Below are positions 23,738-33,438 of a DNA stretch of 64,000 nucleotides, in pieces. The notes beneath the pieces are model-generated. The model was not told the origin of the DNA. It did no database searches and was given only the letters and a program-made list of their open reading frames with translations. Within the stretch, counting starts at the first letter, position 1; each line of letters opens with the position of its first letter. The position numbers and the translations under genes are program-made. Source of the DNA: Pseudomonas sp. (GTDB lineage: Bacteria > Pseudomonadota > Gammaproteobacteria > Pseudomonadales > Pseudomonadaceae); the NCBI GenBank assembly GCA_030699825.1, contig JAUYKV010000065.1:21477-85476 (forward strand), read 5' to 3'.

Positions 23738-25107
23738 GTGAGGGGGAATCTGAAGTCGTCGCTACTCTGCTTCTGGTCGACGATGAGGAGAACATTCTCA
23801 ACAGCCTGCGCAGGGTCCTGCGTAGCGAGCCCTACCGATTGCTCACCGCCAGTGGCGGTGAGGCGGCGCTTGCGCTGCTGGACCAGCAACCGATCGACCT
23901 GGTGATTTCCGACGCACGCATGCCCGGGATGGACGGCGCCACCTTGCTGGCCCACGTACAACAGCGTTGGCCGGAATGCTTGCGCATCCTGCTTACCGGA
24001 TATGCCGACATCTCCACCACCGTGAAGGCGATTAACCAAGGGCAGATTTATCGTTATATCGGCAAGCCGTGGGATGACCAGGAGCTGCGCTCGATAATTC
24101 GCCAGGCTTTGGCCTTGCAGCACTCCGAGCGTGAGCGTTTGCGCCTGGAGCGCTTGGCCCGCGAGCAAAACGAACGCCTGCAAGAGCTGAATGCGACCCT
24201 TGAACAGCGTGTACACGACCGCACTGCCGAGCTTGAGCAGACCGCAGACATGCTCGACCTTGCCTATGTCGAGCTGCGGCGCAGTTATGTCACCGCGACC
24301 GAGGTGTTTGCCAATCTGGTTAATCAGCGGCTGACTAAAGAGCGCCAGACCAATACGAAAGTGATCGCTTTGGTCAAGGCTTATGCTGAGTGCTATCAGC
24401 TGGACGACCCTACCAGTAACGACTTGGCCATGGCCGCTGCGCTGTACAACATCGGCAAGTTGGCTTGGGATGATGAGCTGCTCGGTCAGCCGTCCGACCT
24501 GCTATACAAAGCAGGTCGAGCGCGCTACCGCCAATATCCGGCGCTCGGTGAAAGCCTGTTGATGACTCTGGAGCCGGTTCAGGATGCGGGTCGACTGATC
24601 CGACATCACCAGGAACGTTGGGACGGCAATGGCTTCCCCGATCGTTTGGCGGGCGAAGCCATTCCCCTGGGGGCGCGCCTGCTCAAGCTTTCCGTGGACT
24701 TCATCGAATTGCAGTGCGGCATGATCCTCGACCGCAAGCTGAGCCGCGACGAGGCGCTGCTGCTGATAAAGAAATACACCGGCCGGCTCTACGACCCTGA
24801 ACTCTGCAGTCGCTTCATCGAGCTTTGCACCAGCCTGACTCCGGATTTGGTCCTGGCCGACGTCAGCATCCTTGCGCTGGATACCCGACGCCTGGAGCCC
24901 GGTATGGTCTTGGCGCGCAATCTTCATGCAGAGAACGGCATGTTGCTACTGAACGAGGGCAAGTCACTGACCTCGGCGTTAATCACCAAGCTTATGGCGT
25001 TCGAGGCGTCTGAGGGCGGGCGTTACACGTTATTCGTGCGTAAGCCCGAGAACCAGGCCGCTGCTCAAGAGGGAGCTCAGAGTGATCAAAATTCTGTTAG
25101 TGGATGA
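23734..25107 (+). CDS. Response regulator with degenerate HD-GYP-like output domain
   Basis: 457 residues. Receiver at about 10-130 with acceptor Asp in VISDARMPGMDG and the switch Lys in IGKPWDD; coiled coil about 130-190; an HD-GYP-type helical domain about 195-370. Its metal-binding His-Asp pair is replaced by Tyr238-Asn239 (LYNIGKL in place of HDIGK), while HHQERWDGNGFP at 291-302 is kept. The C-terminus (LEPGMVLARNLHAENGMLLL) is like RpfG-family tails. Cyclic-di-GMP hydrolysis is doubtful because of the missing HD; it may bind the nucleotide or a partner instead. It overlaps the next gene by 26 nt. Confidence 0.85.
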   Translation: MSEGESEVVATLLLVDDEENILNSLRRVLRSEPYRLLTASGGEAALALLDQQPIDLVISDARMPGMDGATLLAHVQQRWPECLRILLTGYADISTTVKAINQGQIYRYIGKPWDDQELRSIIRQALALQHSERERLRLERLAREQNERLQELNATLEQRVHDRTAELEQTADMLDLAYVELRRSYVTATEVFANLVNQRLTKERQTNTKVIALVKAYAECYQLDDPTSNDLAMAAALYNIGKLAWDDELLGQPSDLLYKAGRARYRQYPALGESLLMTLEPVQDAGRLIRHHQERWDGNGFPDRLAGEAIPLGARLLKLSVDFIELQCGMILDRKLSRDEALLLIKKYTGRLYDPELCSRFIELCTSLTPDLVLADVSILALDTRRLEPGMVLARNLHAENGMLLLNEGKSLTSALITKLMAFEASEGGRYTLFVRKPENQAAAQEGAQSDQNSVSG

Positions 25108-25624
25108 TGAGCCGCATGTCCTTAGTGCACTGAAGCGGGTGCTACACCCGCATCGCTGGGAGCTACACGTCTTCAGCGATGCTCAGGCTGCATTGGAGGC
25201 ACTCACTGAGCATGAATATGCAGTGATCATCTCCGACTATAAAATGCCGAATTTAGATGGCATTACTTTCCTGCAGTTTGCCAAGCAGCGTCAGCCGTAT
25301 GCCTTGCGCATGGTGCTCAGTGGCCACGGTGATCGGCAATCGATGCTGCAGGCTATCAACCGTGCGGAAATCTACCGCTTTCTCTCGAAGCCCTGGGAAG
25401 ATTACGAGATCGAGACTGCTGTGTGTGCGTGCGTCGATCTGTATTTATTGCGACAGGAGAATCATCGTCTGCTCTCCCGGGTACGTCAGCAGCAGACGGC
25501 TCTGGAGCGGCAGCAGGACGAACTGATCCGTCTGGAAGCCGAATACCCAGGCATCACTCGGGTCGAGCGCGATACCGATGGTGCGGTCCTGATCGAGCTC
25601 GACGAGTGTACCGACCATGGCTGA
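25082..25624 (+). CDS. Stand-alone response regulator receiver with C-terminal coiled coil
   Basis: 180 residues from GTG 25082. Receiver about 1-125: acceptor Asp in IISDYKMPNLDG, conserved SG(H) and Lys in LSKPWEDYE. This is followed by a coiled coil (LLRQENHRLLSRVRQQQTALERQQDELIRLEAEY) and a short end with VERDTDGAVLIELDE. No DNA-binding domain. It overlaps the GTPase gene by 8 nt, suggesting the receiver controls or scaffolds the GTPase or the adjoining kinases. Confidence 0.88.
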   Translation: MIKILLVDDEPHVLSALKRVLHPHRWELHVFSDAQAALEALTEHEYAVIISDYKMPNLDGITFLQFAKQRQPYALRMVLSGHGDRQSMLQAINRAEIYRFLSKPWEDYEIETAVCACVDLYLLRQENHRLLSRVRQQQTALERQQDELIRLEAEYPGITRVERDTDGAVLIELDECTDHG

Positions 25625-26279
25625 TTATCTCGCGCACGAACGCAAGCTCACGCTCAAGGTGGTCTATTACGGGCCGGCCCTGAGCGGCAAGACCACCAAC
25701 CTGATGCAGTTGCACACGCTGCTGCGCCCGCAGCGCAAGGGCGAGCTGATGGTGCTCGAGACCCGCGACGACCGCACGCTGTTCTTCGATGTGCTGCCGA
25801 TCGGCCTGCGCAGCGAGAATGGCCTGGATCTGCGCCTGAAACTCTACACCGTGCCGGGTCAGGTACAGCACGACAGCACGCGCAAGGCGGTGTTGTCGCG
25901 CGCCGACGGGGTGATCTTCGTCGCCGATTCGCAGGCGGCGCAACAGGACAACAATGCCAATGCCTTCGACAACCTCGCCGACAACCTGCAGAAGCTCGGC
26001 ATGGATATCGAGCAACTGCCGCTGGTGGTGCAGTTCAACAAGCGTGACGTGCCCGGTGCGGTTGACGAGGACGGGCTGCAGGCGCGCTGGCGGGACACGC
26101 CCTGGGCGCCGTTGTGCATGGCCTCGGCGATCAGTGGTCAGGGGGTGGTGGAAAGCTTTCGCCTGTTGCTCGAGCGGCTTTACCCGGCGCTCAACCGGGA
26201 ATACCAGCTGGCCGCTGGCGAAGGCATAGACGCGGCGACCTTCGTTCGCCAGCTGAGCATGGCAGAGGAGGGCAGCTGA
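25617..26279 (+). CDS. MglA-type Ras-like small GTPase
   Basis: 220 residues. P-loop YYGPALSGKTTNLMQLH near residue 20, G3 region LYTVPGQVQHDSTRK, DGVIFVADSQ strand, and G4 QFNKRDVP. These features, including the TVPGQ in place of the Ras DTAGQ, define the MglA family, which sets cell polarity and steers type IV pili or gliding machinery in other bacteria. A C-terminal extension (LAAGEGIDAATFVRQLSMAEEGS) follows the G domain. No MglB/RomR-type gene is adjacent; instead it is encoded between receivers and a histidine kinase. The downstream start overlaps its stop by 1 nt. Confidence 0.9.
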   Translation: MADYLAHERKLTLKVVYYGPALSGKTTNLMQLHTLLRPQRKGELMVLETRDDRTLFFDVLPIGLRSENGLDLRLKLYTVPGQVQHDSTRKAVLSRADGVIFVADSQAAQQDNNANAFDNLADNLQKLGMDIEQLPLVVQFNKRDVPGAVDEDGLQARWRDTPWAPLCMASAISGQGVVESFRLLLERLYPALNREYQLAAGEGIDAATFVRQLSMAEEGS

Positions 26280-27409
26280 TGCTGGGCTTCGAGGATGACC
26301 CGCGGTTGATCGATCTGCTCCCGATCGAGCGCCAGCAACGCCTGTTGCAGCTGCTGCAAGCCCTGGTCGCTCAGCCGCTGAGCCTGCACGAGCATTATCG
26401 CGACGATGCCGAACCGGTCGAATTCAACCTGGAAACCCTGGCCTGGCTGCATTGCCCGCAACAGCCGCAGTTGCAGCAGGCTGCGGCTCGAGTCTTGGAG
26501 TTCGTGCTGTTTTATGTCGGCAAGTATCGCTTGGCCGCCAATCTGCACCACGACACCACCGAGGCCAGCTTTGCCGAGCTACAACGCCAGCATGCCGCGC
26601 TGCAGGCCTCCGAGGCGCGCTACCGAGAGCTTTCCGCGCAGTTGCAGACACGGGTCGACGAACAGGTCCAAGTCATCGAGCAAGCTCAGCAGCAGCTTTA
26701 CGAAACAGCCCGTCTGCGCTCGATCGGCCAGCTCGCCGCCGGGGTCGCCCATGAGATCAACAACCCGATAGGCTTCATTGCCAGCAATTTGCGGGTAGCC
26801 GACGACTATCTCGATGAGCTGAGCGCAAAACTGCCCGCTGACCCCGTCTGTGCCCTGCTGCTGAAGGATTTCAAGGATCTGCTGGGCGAATCGCTCAGTG
26901 GCACCCAGCGCATTGCGGCCATCGTCACCGACCTGAAGACCTTCTCCAACATCGATCAGGCAGACTTCGTGCCCTGTGACTTGAATGCCCTGATTGGCAC
27001 CACCTGTCACCTGCTGCAGGCCGAGAGCAGCCAGGCGCTGCATATCGAGCTGAAACTGTCCGAGATGCCGCACCTGGCTGGCTATCCGGCGAAGATCTCG
27101 CAGCTCTTCTACAACGTGTTGGACAATGCGGTGAAGGCCCTCGGCGGGCCGGGCACCATACGTATTACCAGCCGTCCAGGCCAAGACAGGGTGCTGGAAG
27201 TGATCATCGAGGATAACGGCTGCGGCATCCCCGCAGAAGAGTTGTCACGGGTCTTCGATCCGTTTTTCACCACCCGCCCGGTCGGCTCGGGAAGCGGTCT
27301 TGGCTTGAGCGTGGCACGCGACATAATGACCGCTCACCAGGGCGAGATCCTGGTGCACAGCCGCCTCGGTACGGGCACTCGAGTGACCCTGCGCTTTCTC
27401 TGCCGTTAA
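26279..27409 (+). CDS. Soluble sensor histidine kinase
   Basis: 376 residues from ATG 26279, the start that abuts the GTPase stop; the frame runs open further upstream only as an overlap. A helical N-terminal region with no recognised sensor domain (1-145) leads through a coiled coil into HisKA GQLAAGVAHEINNPIGFIASNL and HATPase_c with YNVLDNAVKAL, IEDNGCGIP and GSGSGLGLSVA. The HisKA subtype is the same as in the kinase at 22451. No transmembrane segment. The input is probably a protein partner such as the adjacent GTPase (inference). Confidence 0.88.
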   Translation: MLGFEDDPRLIDLLPIERQQRLLQLLQALVAQPLSLHEHYRDDAEPVEFNLETLAWLHCPQQPQLQQAAARVLEFVLFYVGKYRLAANLHHDTTEASFAELQRQHAALQASEARYRELSAQLQTRVDEQVQVIEQAQQQLYETARLRSIGQLAAGVAHEINNPIGFIASNLRVADDYLDELSAKLPADPVCALLLKDFKDLLGESLSGTQRIAAIVTDLKTFSNIDQADFVPCDLNALIGTTCHLLQAESSQALHIELKLSEMPHLAGYPAKISQLFYNVLDNAVKALGGPGTIRITSRPGQDRVLEVIIEDNGCGIPAEELSRVFDPFFTTRPVGSGSGLGLSVARDIMTAHQGEILVHSRLGTGTRVTLRFLCR

Positions 27410-27418
27410 GGAATTTTC

Positions 27419-29665
27419 GTGGCCAAACGTTATGCATCGCTGTTTGTCGGAGAGGGGCCGGATGCCGAGGAGATAGAAGCAGCGCCTAGCGCGCCCTATC
27501 GTCTGCTCCTGGTGGATGACGAGCCGGGCATTCTCGCCGCACTGCGCCGGGTGTTTCAGCGCGAAAACTATGAGCTGCACTTCGCCCGTAACGGTATTGA
27601 AGCGCTGAAAATTCTGGGTGGACAGCCAATTCATCTGATCATCAGCGACTTCATGATGCCGCAGATGAATGGCAGTGAGCTGCTCGCTCAGGTACGCGAG
27701 CGCTGGCCGGAGACCATTCGCATCATGCTCACCGGGCATGCCAGCACCGATGCCGTTATGGGGTCGGTCAAGGGCGGCGCGGTCTACCGCTTCATCCTCA
27801 AGCCATGGAACGATGATGATCTGCGTCTGACTATTGCCCTGGCCCTGGAACAATATGCACTGATGCAGCGCAATCGCGCCCTCGAGCAGGAGAACCACCA
27901 GCAGAACCGCGACCTGGCGACCCTGGCCAAGCTCGGCGTTACCAACCGCAGCCAGCTGGCCATCATGCTGCACAAGAAAGGCTTGCTCAACGCCCAGCAG
28001 ATCCAGCTGCTGCACAAGGAGATGCAGACCCACAAGACCCCGGTGATGCGCCAGCTGATGCAGCACGACTGGATCGATAGTGACAAGATTTACCAACTGA
28101 TGCGCAATGACCTGATGTTCGAAGAGGTTGACCTGCGCGAGTTCCAGGTCGATCTGCCGTTGCTGGCCCTGGTGCCGCAAGCGGTCTGCACGCGGCAGCT
28201 GGTGTTGCCGCTGCGGGTGACCGACAAGCGCCTGCGCCTGGCGATGGCCGACCCGATGGACATGGGGCTGATCGAAGAGCTCGGCTTCATGACCGGCTAC
28301 AGCATCCACCCCTTGCTGTGTGAGCTCGAGCAGCTGCAAAACAAACACCGGGAGATATTCGGCGAACCCGGCAATCAGCTCGAAGACCTGACAACCGTGG
28401 TCGGCAACAGCGACCCCTACGAAGGCATCGAGATCGTCCTCGACGACGACGTCAACACCGAAAGCCTCGAGCAGTTGCTGGGCAGCTCGGAGGATCCGCC
28501 GGCGATTCGCCTGGTCAATGCAATCATCCTCGAGGCGTTGCGCCTGGGTGCCAGCGACATCCATATTCATCCGCGAACCAAGCAGGTGGTGGTGCGCTAC
28601 CGCATCGACGGCGTGCTGCAGGACAAGATCCAGATTCCCAACACTCTGTTGATGTCGCTGGTGTCGCGGATCAAGGTGATGGCCGAGCTGGACATCACCG
28701 AACGGCGGCGTCCGCAGGACGGCCGGATCACGGTGAAGACGCCGATGCGCATCGTCGACCTGCGCATCTCTACGCTGCCGACCATCAACGGCGAAAAAAT
28801 TGTCATGCGCGTGCTGGAGCGCCAGTCCGCGGCGCAATCGCTGGAAGACCTCGGCCTCTCGGCACACAACCTCAAGCGCCTGCTGCACGTGGTGAGCAAG
28901 CCGCAGGGCATCATCCTCGCCACCGGGCCGACCGGCAGCGGCAAGACCACCACCCTGTTCGCCCTGTTGCAGCACGAGGCGTCGCCGGAGAAGAACTACG
29001 TCACCATCGAAGATCCGGTGGAGTTCCATGTCGACCTGGCCGGCCAGGTGCCGGTGCGCGAACGAATCGGCCTGAGCTTCGCCAGCATCCTGCGCGCGAT
29101 CCTGCGCCAGGACCCCGATGTCATCCTGCTCGGCGAGATCCGCGATCAGGAAACCGCCGATGTGGCCTTCCACGCCGCACTCACCGGCCATCTGGTGTTC
29201 TCCACTCTGCACACCAACTCGGCGGCGGCGACCATCGCCCGTCTCTTCGATCTAGAACTCAAACCCTATGTGCTGGCCTCGGCGCTCGAGGCGATCATCG
29301 CCCAGCGCCTGGTACGGCGCATTTGCAACCACTGCCGCGTCCCTGTGACACCTTCCAGGGAGGTGCTGAGAAGCCTGGCGGCGTGCCTGCTCGAGCCGAA
29401 CCTGCAGTTTTTCCAGGGACGTGGCTGCGAGCATTGCAATCAGGGCTACAAGGGCCGGGTAGGTATCCACGAGGTGCTGACCATGAGTAACAAACTGCGT
29501 GACGCCATCTCCCAGGGCGCCAGCGCAACCCAGTTGCAGGCCATCGCCCGCGAGCAGGGCATGACCACGCTGTTCGATGACGCCCGGGAGAAGATCCATC
29601 GCGGTCTGACCACCATTGAGGAGGTGTTGCGCCTGCTCGGTCCACAGGATGTTGAGGAGTACTGA
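27419..29665 (+). CDS. Receiver domain fused to GspE/PilB-type secretion ATPase
   Basis: 748 residues in one frame. Receiver about 26-145 (acceptor Asp in IISDFMMPQMNG, Lys in ILKPWNDDD); an MshEN/GspE-N-like region about 165-330; then a complete type II/IV secretion ATPase about 350-735. The ATPase shows Walker A GPTGSGKTTTL near 503, the Asp box TIEDPVEF, Walker B VILLGEIRD, the His box STLHTNSAAATI, and the zinc ribbon CNHC (about 636) with CEHC (about 670) found in GspE and PilB. Such ATPases drive pilus or pseudopilus assembly. No pilin, secretin or platform gene is nearby, so it may act on a distant system under phosphorelay control. The GTG start follows the kinase by 9 nt and its stop overlaps the next ATG. 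Confidence 0.9.
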   Translation: MAKRYASLFVGEGPDAEEIEAAPSAPYRLLLVDDEPGILAALRRVFQRENYELHFARNGIEALKILGGQPIHLIISDFMMPQMNGSELLAQVRERWPETIRIMLTGHASTDAVMGSVKGGAVYRFILKPWNDDDLRLTIALALEQYALMQRNRALEQENHQQNRDLATLAKLGVTNRSQLAIMLHKKGLLNAQQIQLLHKEMQTHKTPVMRQLMQHDWIDSDKIYQLMRNDLMFEEVDLREFQVDLPLLALVPQAVCTRQLVLPLRVTDKRLRLAMADPMDMGLIEELGFMTGYSIHPLLCELEQLQNKHREIFGEPGNQLEDLTTVVGNSDPYEGIEIVLDDDVNTESLEQLLGSSEDPPAIRLVNAIILEALRLGASDIHIHPRTKQVVVRYRIDGVLQDKIQIPNTLLMSLVSRIKVMAELDITERRRPQDGRITVKTPMRIVDLRISTLPTINGEKIVMRVLERQSAAQSLEDLGLSAHNLKRLLHVVSKPQGIILATGPTGSGKTTTLFALLQHEASPEKNYVTIEDPVEFHVDLAGQVPVRERIGLSFASILRAILRQDPDVILLGEIRDQETADVAFHAALTGHLVFSTLHTNSAAATIARLFDLELKPYVLASALEAIIAQRLVRRICNHCRVPVTPSREVLRSLAACLLEPNLQFFQGRGCEHCNQGYKGRVGIHEVLTMSNKLRDAISQGASATQLQAIAREQGMTTLFDDAREKIHRGLTTIEEVLRLLGPQDVEEY

Positions 29666-32600
29666 TGAAGACTCGCTATTTGGTCTTCCAGGCATATCTG
29701 CACGTCCTCAGCTTTGCTTTGCTGGCTATGGGCGCTCTCAGTTTGATGAGCTATTGGCGCATCGAGCAGCCGAGCGCTCATACGCTGGTGCTGCTGCCCG
29801 ACGGTGCCCTGCTCGCGTTGCTCTTGGGGCTGGCCTTGCTCGCTGCGGCCAGGCAGGCGTTCAGAGTATTGGGCATGGCCGCCATGCTGCTGTTCTGCTT
29901 CGCGCTCTATACCCTGTCGCATAACTACCTGGCCGGTGGTGCAGACGTTGGCGTCTCCTGGGTCAGCGGCTTCTTGCGCGCACGCAGTGCTCTGGCGCTG
30001 ACCGTGCTCTTGCTACTCGTTGCGCTCCTGTTGAGTATTGGCCCGCGCAAGGCCAGGCGTTGCGCTCAGGTGATCGGCGTGGCAGTCATGCTGCTGGGGA
30101 CGGTTGGCCTGCTGGGCATTGCCTGGCCAACGCTTGAGGTCCGTCCCCTTGGCTTCAAGTTCTCGGCGACCCATATTGCCAATCTGTTTTGCGTGCTCTT
30201 GGGTATGGCTGTGATCCTGCTCGGCTTACTGCCTCGAGAACGTAAGGGCTTGCTGGACGGCCAGACACTGGCAGCCGGCGGTATTGCTACGCTGCTGACG
30301 TGTATGGGCTGGTATGTACTTAGCCAACAGGGCATTGAATCGATCAACCGCGAAAGCGAGCTGCTGCTGACCAAGATGGAAGGGGCCACCACATCCCACT
30401 TGGAGCAGCGCCTCGAACTCATGCAGCGCATGGCTGAGCGCTGGCAAGCAGTGGGCCGTCTGCCGTCCCCGGCCTTGTGGCAGCAGGAGGCCCGCAGCTA
30501 TCTGCGCGACTTCCCGCAGCTCGGCGCCGTGGCGGTACTCAACAGCGACTTACAGCCGTACTGGCTCGAGCCCCGGGCTCTGGGGCAGGATGACTGGCTC
30601 AAGCAATTTCTCCGCGACCCAGGTCAAGCAACATGGTTGAAGCATGTGCAGATAGACAACCTGCCGCATATAAGCAGTGTCCGCCGCTACGCTGCGGGCC
30701 AGGGAAACCACGCACTGATTGCGCTGCCACTACAACTACCAGGTCATGAGCGCTGGCTGTTGGTTGCAAGCGAAAATATCCAGGAGGCGTTGGATCAGTT
30801 GCTGGGGCGCGAGTTGTACGGTTTCTCCATACGTGTGTACCAGGGCGATAGCCTGATCTACGACTCGACCGGTCACGAGTCGGGCAGCGCAGCTATCCCC
30901 ATTGGCGAGCGGCAAGTTACCTTGCACCATGACATGGCCTGGCGCCTGGTTTCCTATATCGGCAATCCCCAGGCGCGTTATACGGCGGCCTATCTACCTG
31001 CGCTGGCCATGCTGTTCGGCCTCACCTTGAGTTTTTTCCTGATGGTCAGCCAGTGCCTGGCCCGGTTGGCCATCGAGCGGTCCAGGCACTTGGCGGCTGC
31101 CAACGGCCAGCTGGAAGAAAGCCTGCAGCGCCAGCTGCGCATGCAGGCCTTGAATCAACGCATCATGCAGTTCTCCCTCGACGTGCTCTGCTCGATCGAC
31201 GCGCAAGGGCGCTTCAGTGAACTCAGTCCGTCCTGCGAAGCCGTGCTCGGCTACAAACCCGAGGAGCTGATCGGCCGCCCCTTCATCGATTTCGTGCTGG
31301 CAGACGATCGCCAGCGCACTCAGGAGGCGGTGGCCGCAGTCATGGCCAGGCGAACGACCCGCACTTTCCGCAACCGCTACCGCCACCGTAATGGTCGAAC
31401 CGTTCATATTCTCTGGTCTGCCGACTGGTCGGAAGAGGAGCAGACACTGTTCGCGGTGGCGCACGATATCAGCCCGCTGGTGCAAAACGAGGCGTTCGCC
31501 GAGGAACAGCACGAGATTCTCAGCATGATCTCCACCGATCGCCGCTTGAGCGAGATTCTCACTGCCATTTGCCTGATGGTAGAAACGCAGGAGCCCAAGG
31601 CTTTGTGCTCGGTACTGCTCACTGACGCTACGGGTCAGCACCTGCTCACAGGTGCGGCGCCAAGCTTGCCCAAGGCCTACAGCCAGGCCATCCACGGCAT
31701 GCCGATCGGTCCCCAGGCGGGTTCCAGTGGCACGGCGGCGTTTCTCCAGCAACTGGTGGTGGTTGAGGACATCCAGCTGAATCCGCTCTGGAAGGATTAC
31801 CGCAGCCTCGCCCTGGAACATGGCCTGCGTGCCTGTTGTTCCTTGCCGCTGCATTCCCACCAGGGGGCCGTGTTGGGTGTCTTGGATATGTACCAGCGTC
31901 AGGCCCATGCACCGAACGATGAACACCTCCAGCTGCTCGCCAGCGCTGCGCAGCTGGCTGCCATCGCTATCGAGCGCGAGCACGACCGGCTGCGTTTGCA
32001 AGAAAGCGAGCAGCGTTTTCGCTCACTGTTCACCTTCAATCCTGACCCGGTGTTCTCCTTCGATCTGTGCGGTCGGTTTCAAAGTATGAATGCAGCGGGC
32101 GTACAACTGACAGGCTTCAGTGAGGCCGAGTTGCTTGGCCAGAGTTTCGTCGATGTGGTAGCCCGCGAGGAGTTGCCACGCGTCGAAGAGCATTTTGCTG
32201 CAGTTTGTGCGGGTCAGCCGCAGCGTTATGAGCTGCGTGCCCGCGACAGGCAGAACAACCAGTTGACACTGGACGTGACCACCCTGCCGATAGTAGTTGA
32301 CCAGCGGATCATTGGGGTGTTCGGTATTGCCAAGGATGTCAGTGCAGAGCGCCGTGCCGGCCAGGCGCTGCGCGAGCGTCAGCAGTTTTTCAAGCTGTCC
32401 CTGGAAATGTTCTGCATGGTTGATTTGCAGGGACACTTCATCCAGGTCAACCCGGCCTTCGCCGAGGTGTTGCGTTACCCCGCCTCGGTGCTGATCGGCT
32501 ATTCCTACCTCGAGCTAATTGATCCCGATGATCAGGCCAAGGTAGAGGTGGCGATCCGGCAATTGCAGCGCGGCGAGCTGATCCAGGATCTTGCAATCCG

Positions 32601-33438
32601 CGTATTGGATGCCACCAGTCAGCAGCGCTGGCTGGAGCTGAGTGCCGCCTTTGGCGAGGATCAGGTGATTTATTGCGTCGCCCGGGATATCACGGAACGT
32701 CGGCGCACCGAACAGGAGTTACAAGCCACCCTGCTCGAACTCGAGCGCAGCAACCGCGAATTGCAAGAGTTCGCCTTTGTCGCCTCCCATGACCTGCAGG
32801 AACCGCTGCGCAAGATTCAGGCCTTTGCCGAACGCCTGGCGACGCGCTCGGCGGCTCTGGATGAGTCGGGCCGTGATTACCTGCAACGCATGACCTCTGC
32901 GGCGGCGCGCATGCAGGCGTTGATCATCGATCTGCTCGACTACTCGCGGGTCAACAGCCGCGGCCAACCGTTCCGGCGGGTGCAACTTGCGGAGGTTCTG
33001 AGCGAGGTGCTGGAGGACATGGAGAGCACATTGGAACGCACCCAGGCGCAAGTCGATTACGCGCAGTTGCCGACAATAATGGGCGACGCGACTCAGCTAC
33101 GCCAGGTTCTGCAAAACCTTATAAGTAACGCCGTAAAATTTCAGGCACCTGGTATCAAGCCTGTTATTCGTATTTATACTGAGCATGAGGATGTCGCTAC
33201 CTGGAACCTTTGCGTGGCAGACAACGGCATCGGCTTCGATGAGAAGTATCTTGACCGTATCTTCAACCCCTTTCAGCGTCTGCACAGCCGCCAGGCTTAT
33301 GCCGGCACCGGTATCGGCCTCGCAGTAGTGAAGAAGATTGTCGAACGCCATGGCGCACATATCAGCGCAACCAGCTCCCCGGGAAAGGGCAGCATTTTTC
33401 GTATTACCTTTCCCACGTCCGATAAGGGTTATGCATGA
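29665..33438 (+). CDS. Large membrane sensor histidine kinase, PAS/GAF/PAS/PAS
   Basis: 1257 residues. Several N-terminal transmembrane helices (about 10-225), an extracytoplasmic sensor segment about 225-450 ending in a further helix, PAS about 490-610, GAF about 615-770, and two PAS domains about 775-1010. HisKA follows with FAFVASHDLQEPLRKIQAFAERL (His near 1042), then HATPase_c with NLISNAVKF, VADNGIGFD and YAGTGIGLAVV. The HisKA subtype and FQRLHSR sequence are of the phytochrome/CikA-like class that pairs with Rcp1-type receivers, and an Rcp1-like gene follows with 4-nt overlap. Likely integrates an external signal with intracellular cues. Confidence 0.9.
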   Translation: MKTRYLVFQAYLHVLSFALLAMGALSLMSYWRIEQPSAHTLVLLPDGALLALLLGLALLAAARQAFRVLGMAAMLLFCFALYTLSHNYLAGGADVGVSWVSGFLRARSALALTVLLLLVALLLSIGPRKARRCAQVIGVAVMLLGTVGLLGIAWPTLEVRPLGFKFSATHIANLFCVLLGMAVILLGLLPRERKGLLDGQTLAAGGIATLLTCMGWYVLSQQGIESINRESELLLTKMEGATTSHLEQRLELMQRMAERWQAVGRLPSPALWQQEARSYLRDFPQLGAVAVLNSDLQPYWLEPRALGQDDWLKQFLRDPGQATWLKHVQIDNLPHISSVRRYAAGQGNHALIALPLQLPGHERWLLVASENIQEALDQLLGRELYGFSIRVYQGDSLIYDSTGHESGSAAIPIGERQVTLHHDMAWRLVSYIGNPQARYTAAYLPALAMLFGLTLSFFLMVSQCLARLAIERSRHLAAANGQLEESLQRQLRMQALNQRIMQFSLDVLCSIDAQGRFSELSPSCEAVLGYKPEELIGRPFIDFVLADDRQRTQEAVAAVMARRTTRTFRNRYRHRNGRTVHILWSADWSEEEQTLFAVAHDISPLVQNEAFAEEQHEILSMISTDRRLSEILTAICLMVETQEPKALCSVLLTDATGQHLLTGAAPSLPKAYSQAIHGMPIGPQAGSSGTAAFLQQLVVVEDIQLNPLWKDYRSLALEHGLRACCSLPLHSHQGAVLGVLDMYQRQAHAPNDEHLQLLASAAQLAAIAIEREHDRLRLQESEQRFRSLFTFNPDPVFSFDLCGRFQSMNAAGVQLTGFSEAELLGQSFVDVVAREELPRVEEHFAAVCAGQPQRYELRARDRQNNQLTLDVTTLPIVVDQRIIGVFGIAKDVSAERRAGQALRERQQFFKLSLEMFCMVDLQGHFIQVNPAFAEVLRYPASVLIGYSYLELIDPDDQAKVEVAIRQLQRGELIQDLAIRVLDATSQQRWLELSAAFGEDQVIYCVARDITERRRTEQELQATLLELERSNRELQEFAFVASHDLQEPLRKIQAFAERLATRSAALDESGRDYLQRMTSAAARMQALIIDLLDYSRVNSRGQPFRRVQLAEVLSEVLEDMESTLERTQAQVDYAQLPTIMGDATQLRQVLQNLISNAVKFQAPGIKPVIRIYTEHEDVATWNLCVADNGIGFDEKYLDRIFNPFQRLHSRQAYAGTGIGLAVVKKIVERHGAHISATSSPGKGSIFRITFPTSDKGYA

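Noticed and set aside
27245..29212. 655-codon open frame on the minus strand
   Set aside because: It lies entirely antisense to the receiver-ATPase gene with low-complexity His/Gln/Arg composition, typical of a high-GC shadow frame.
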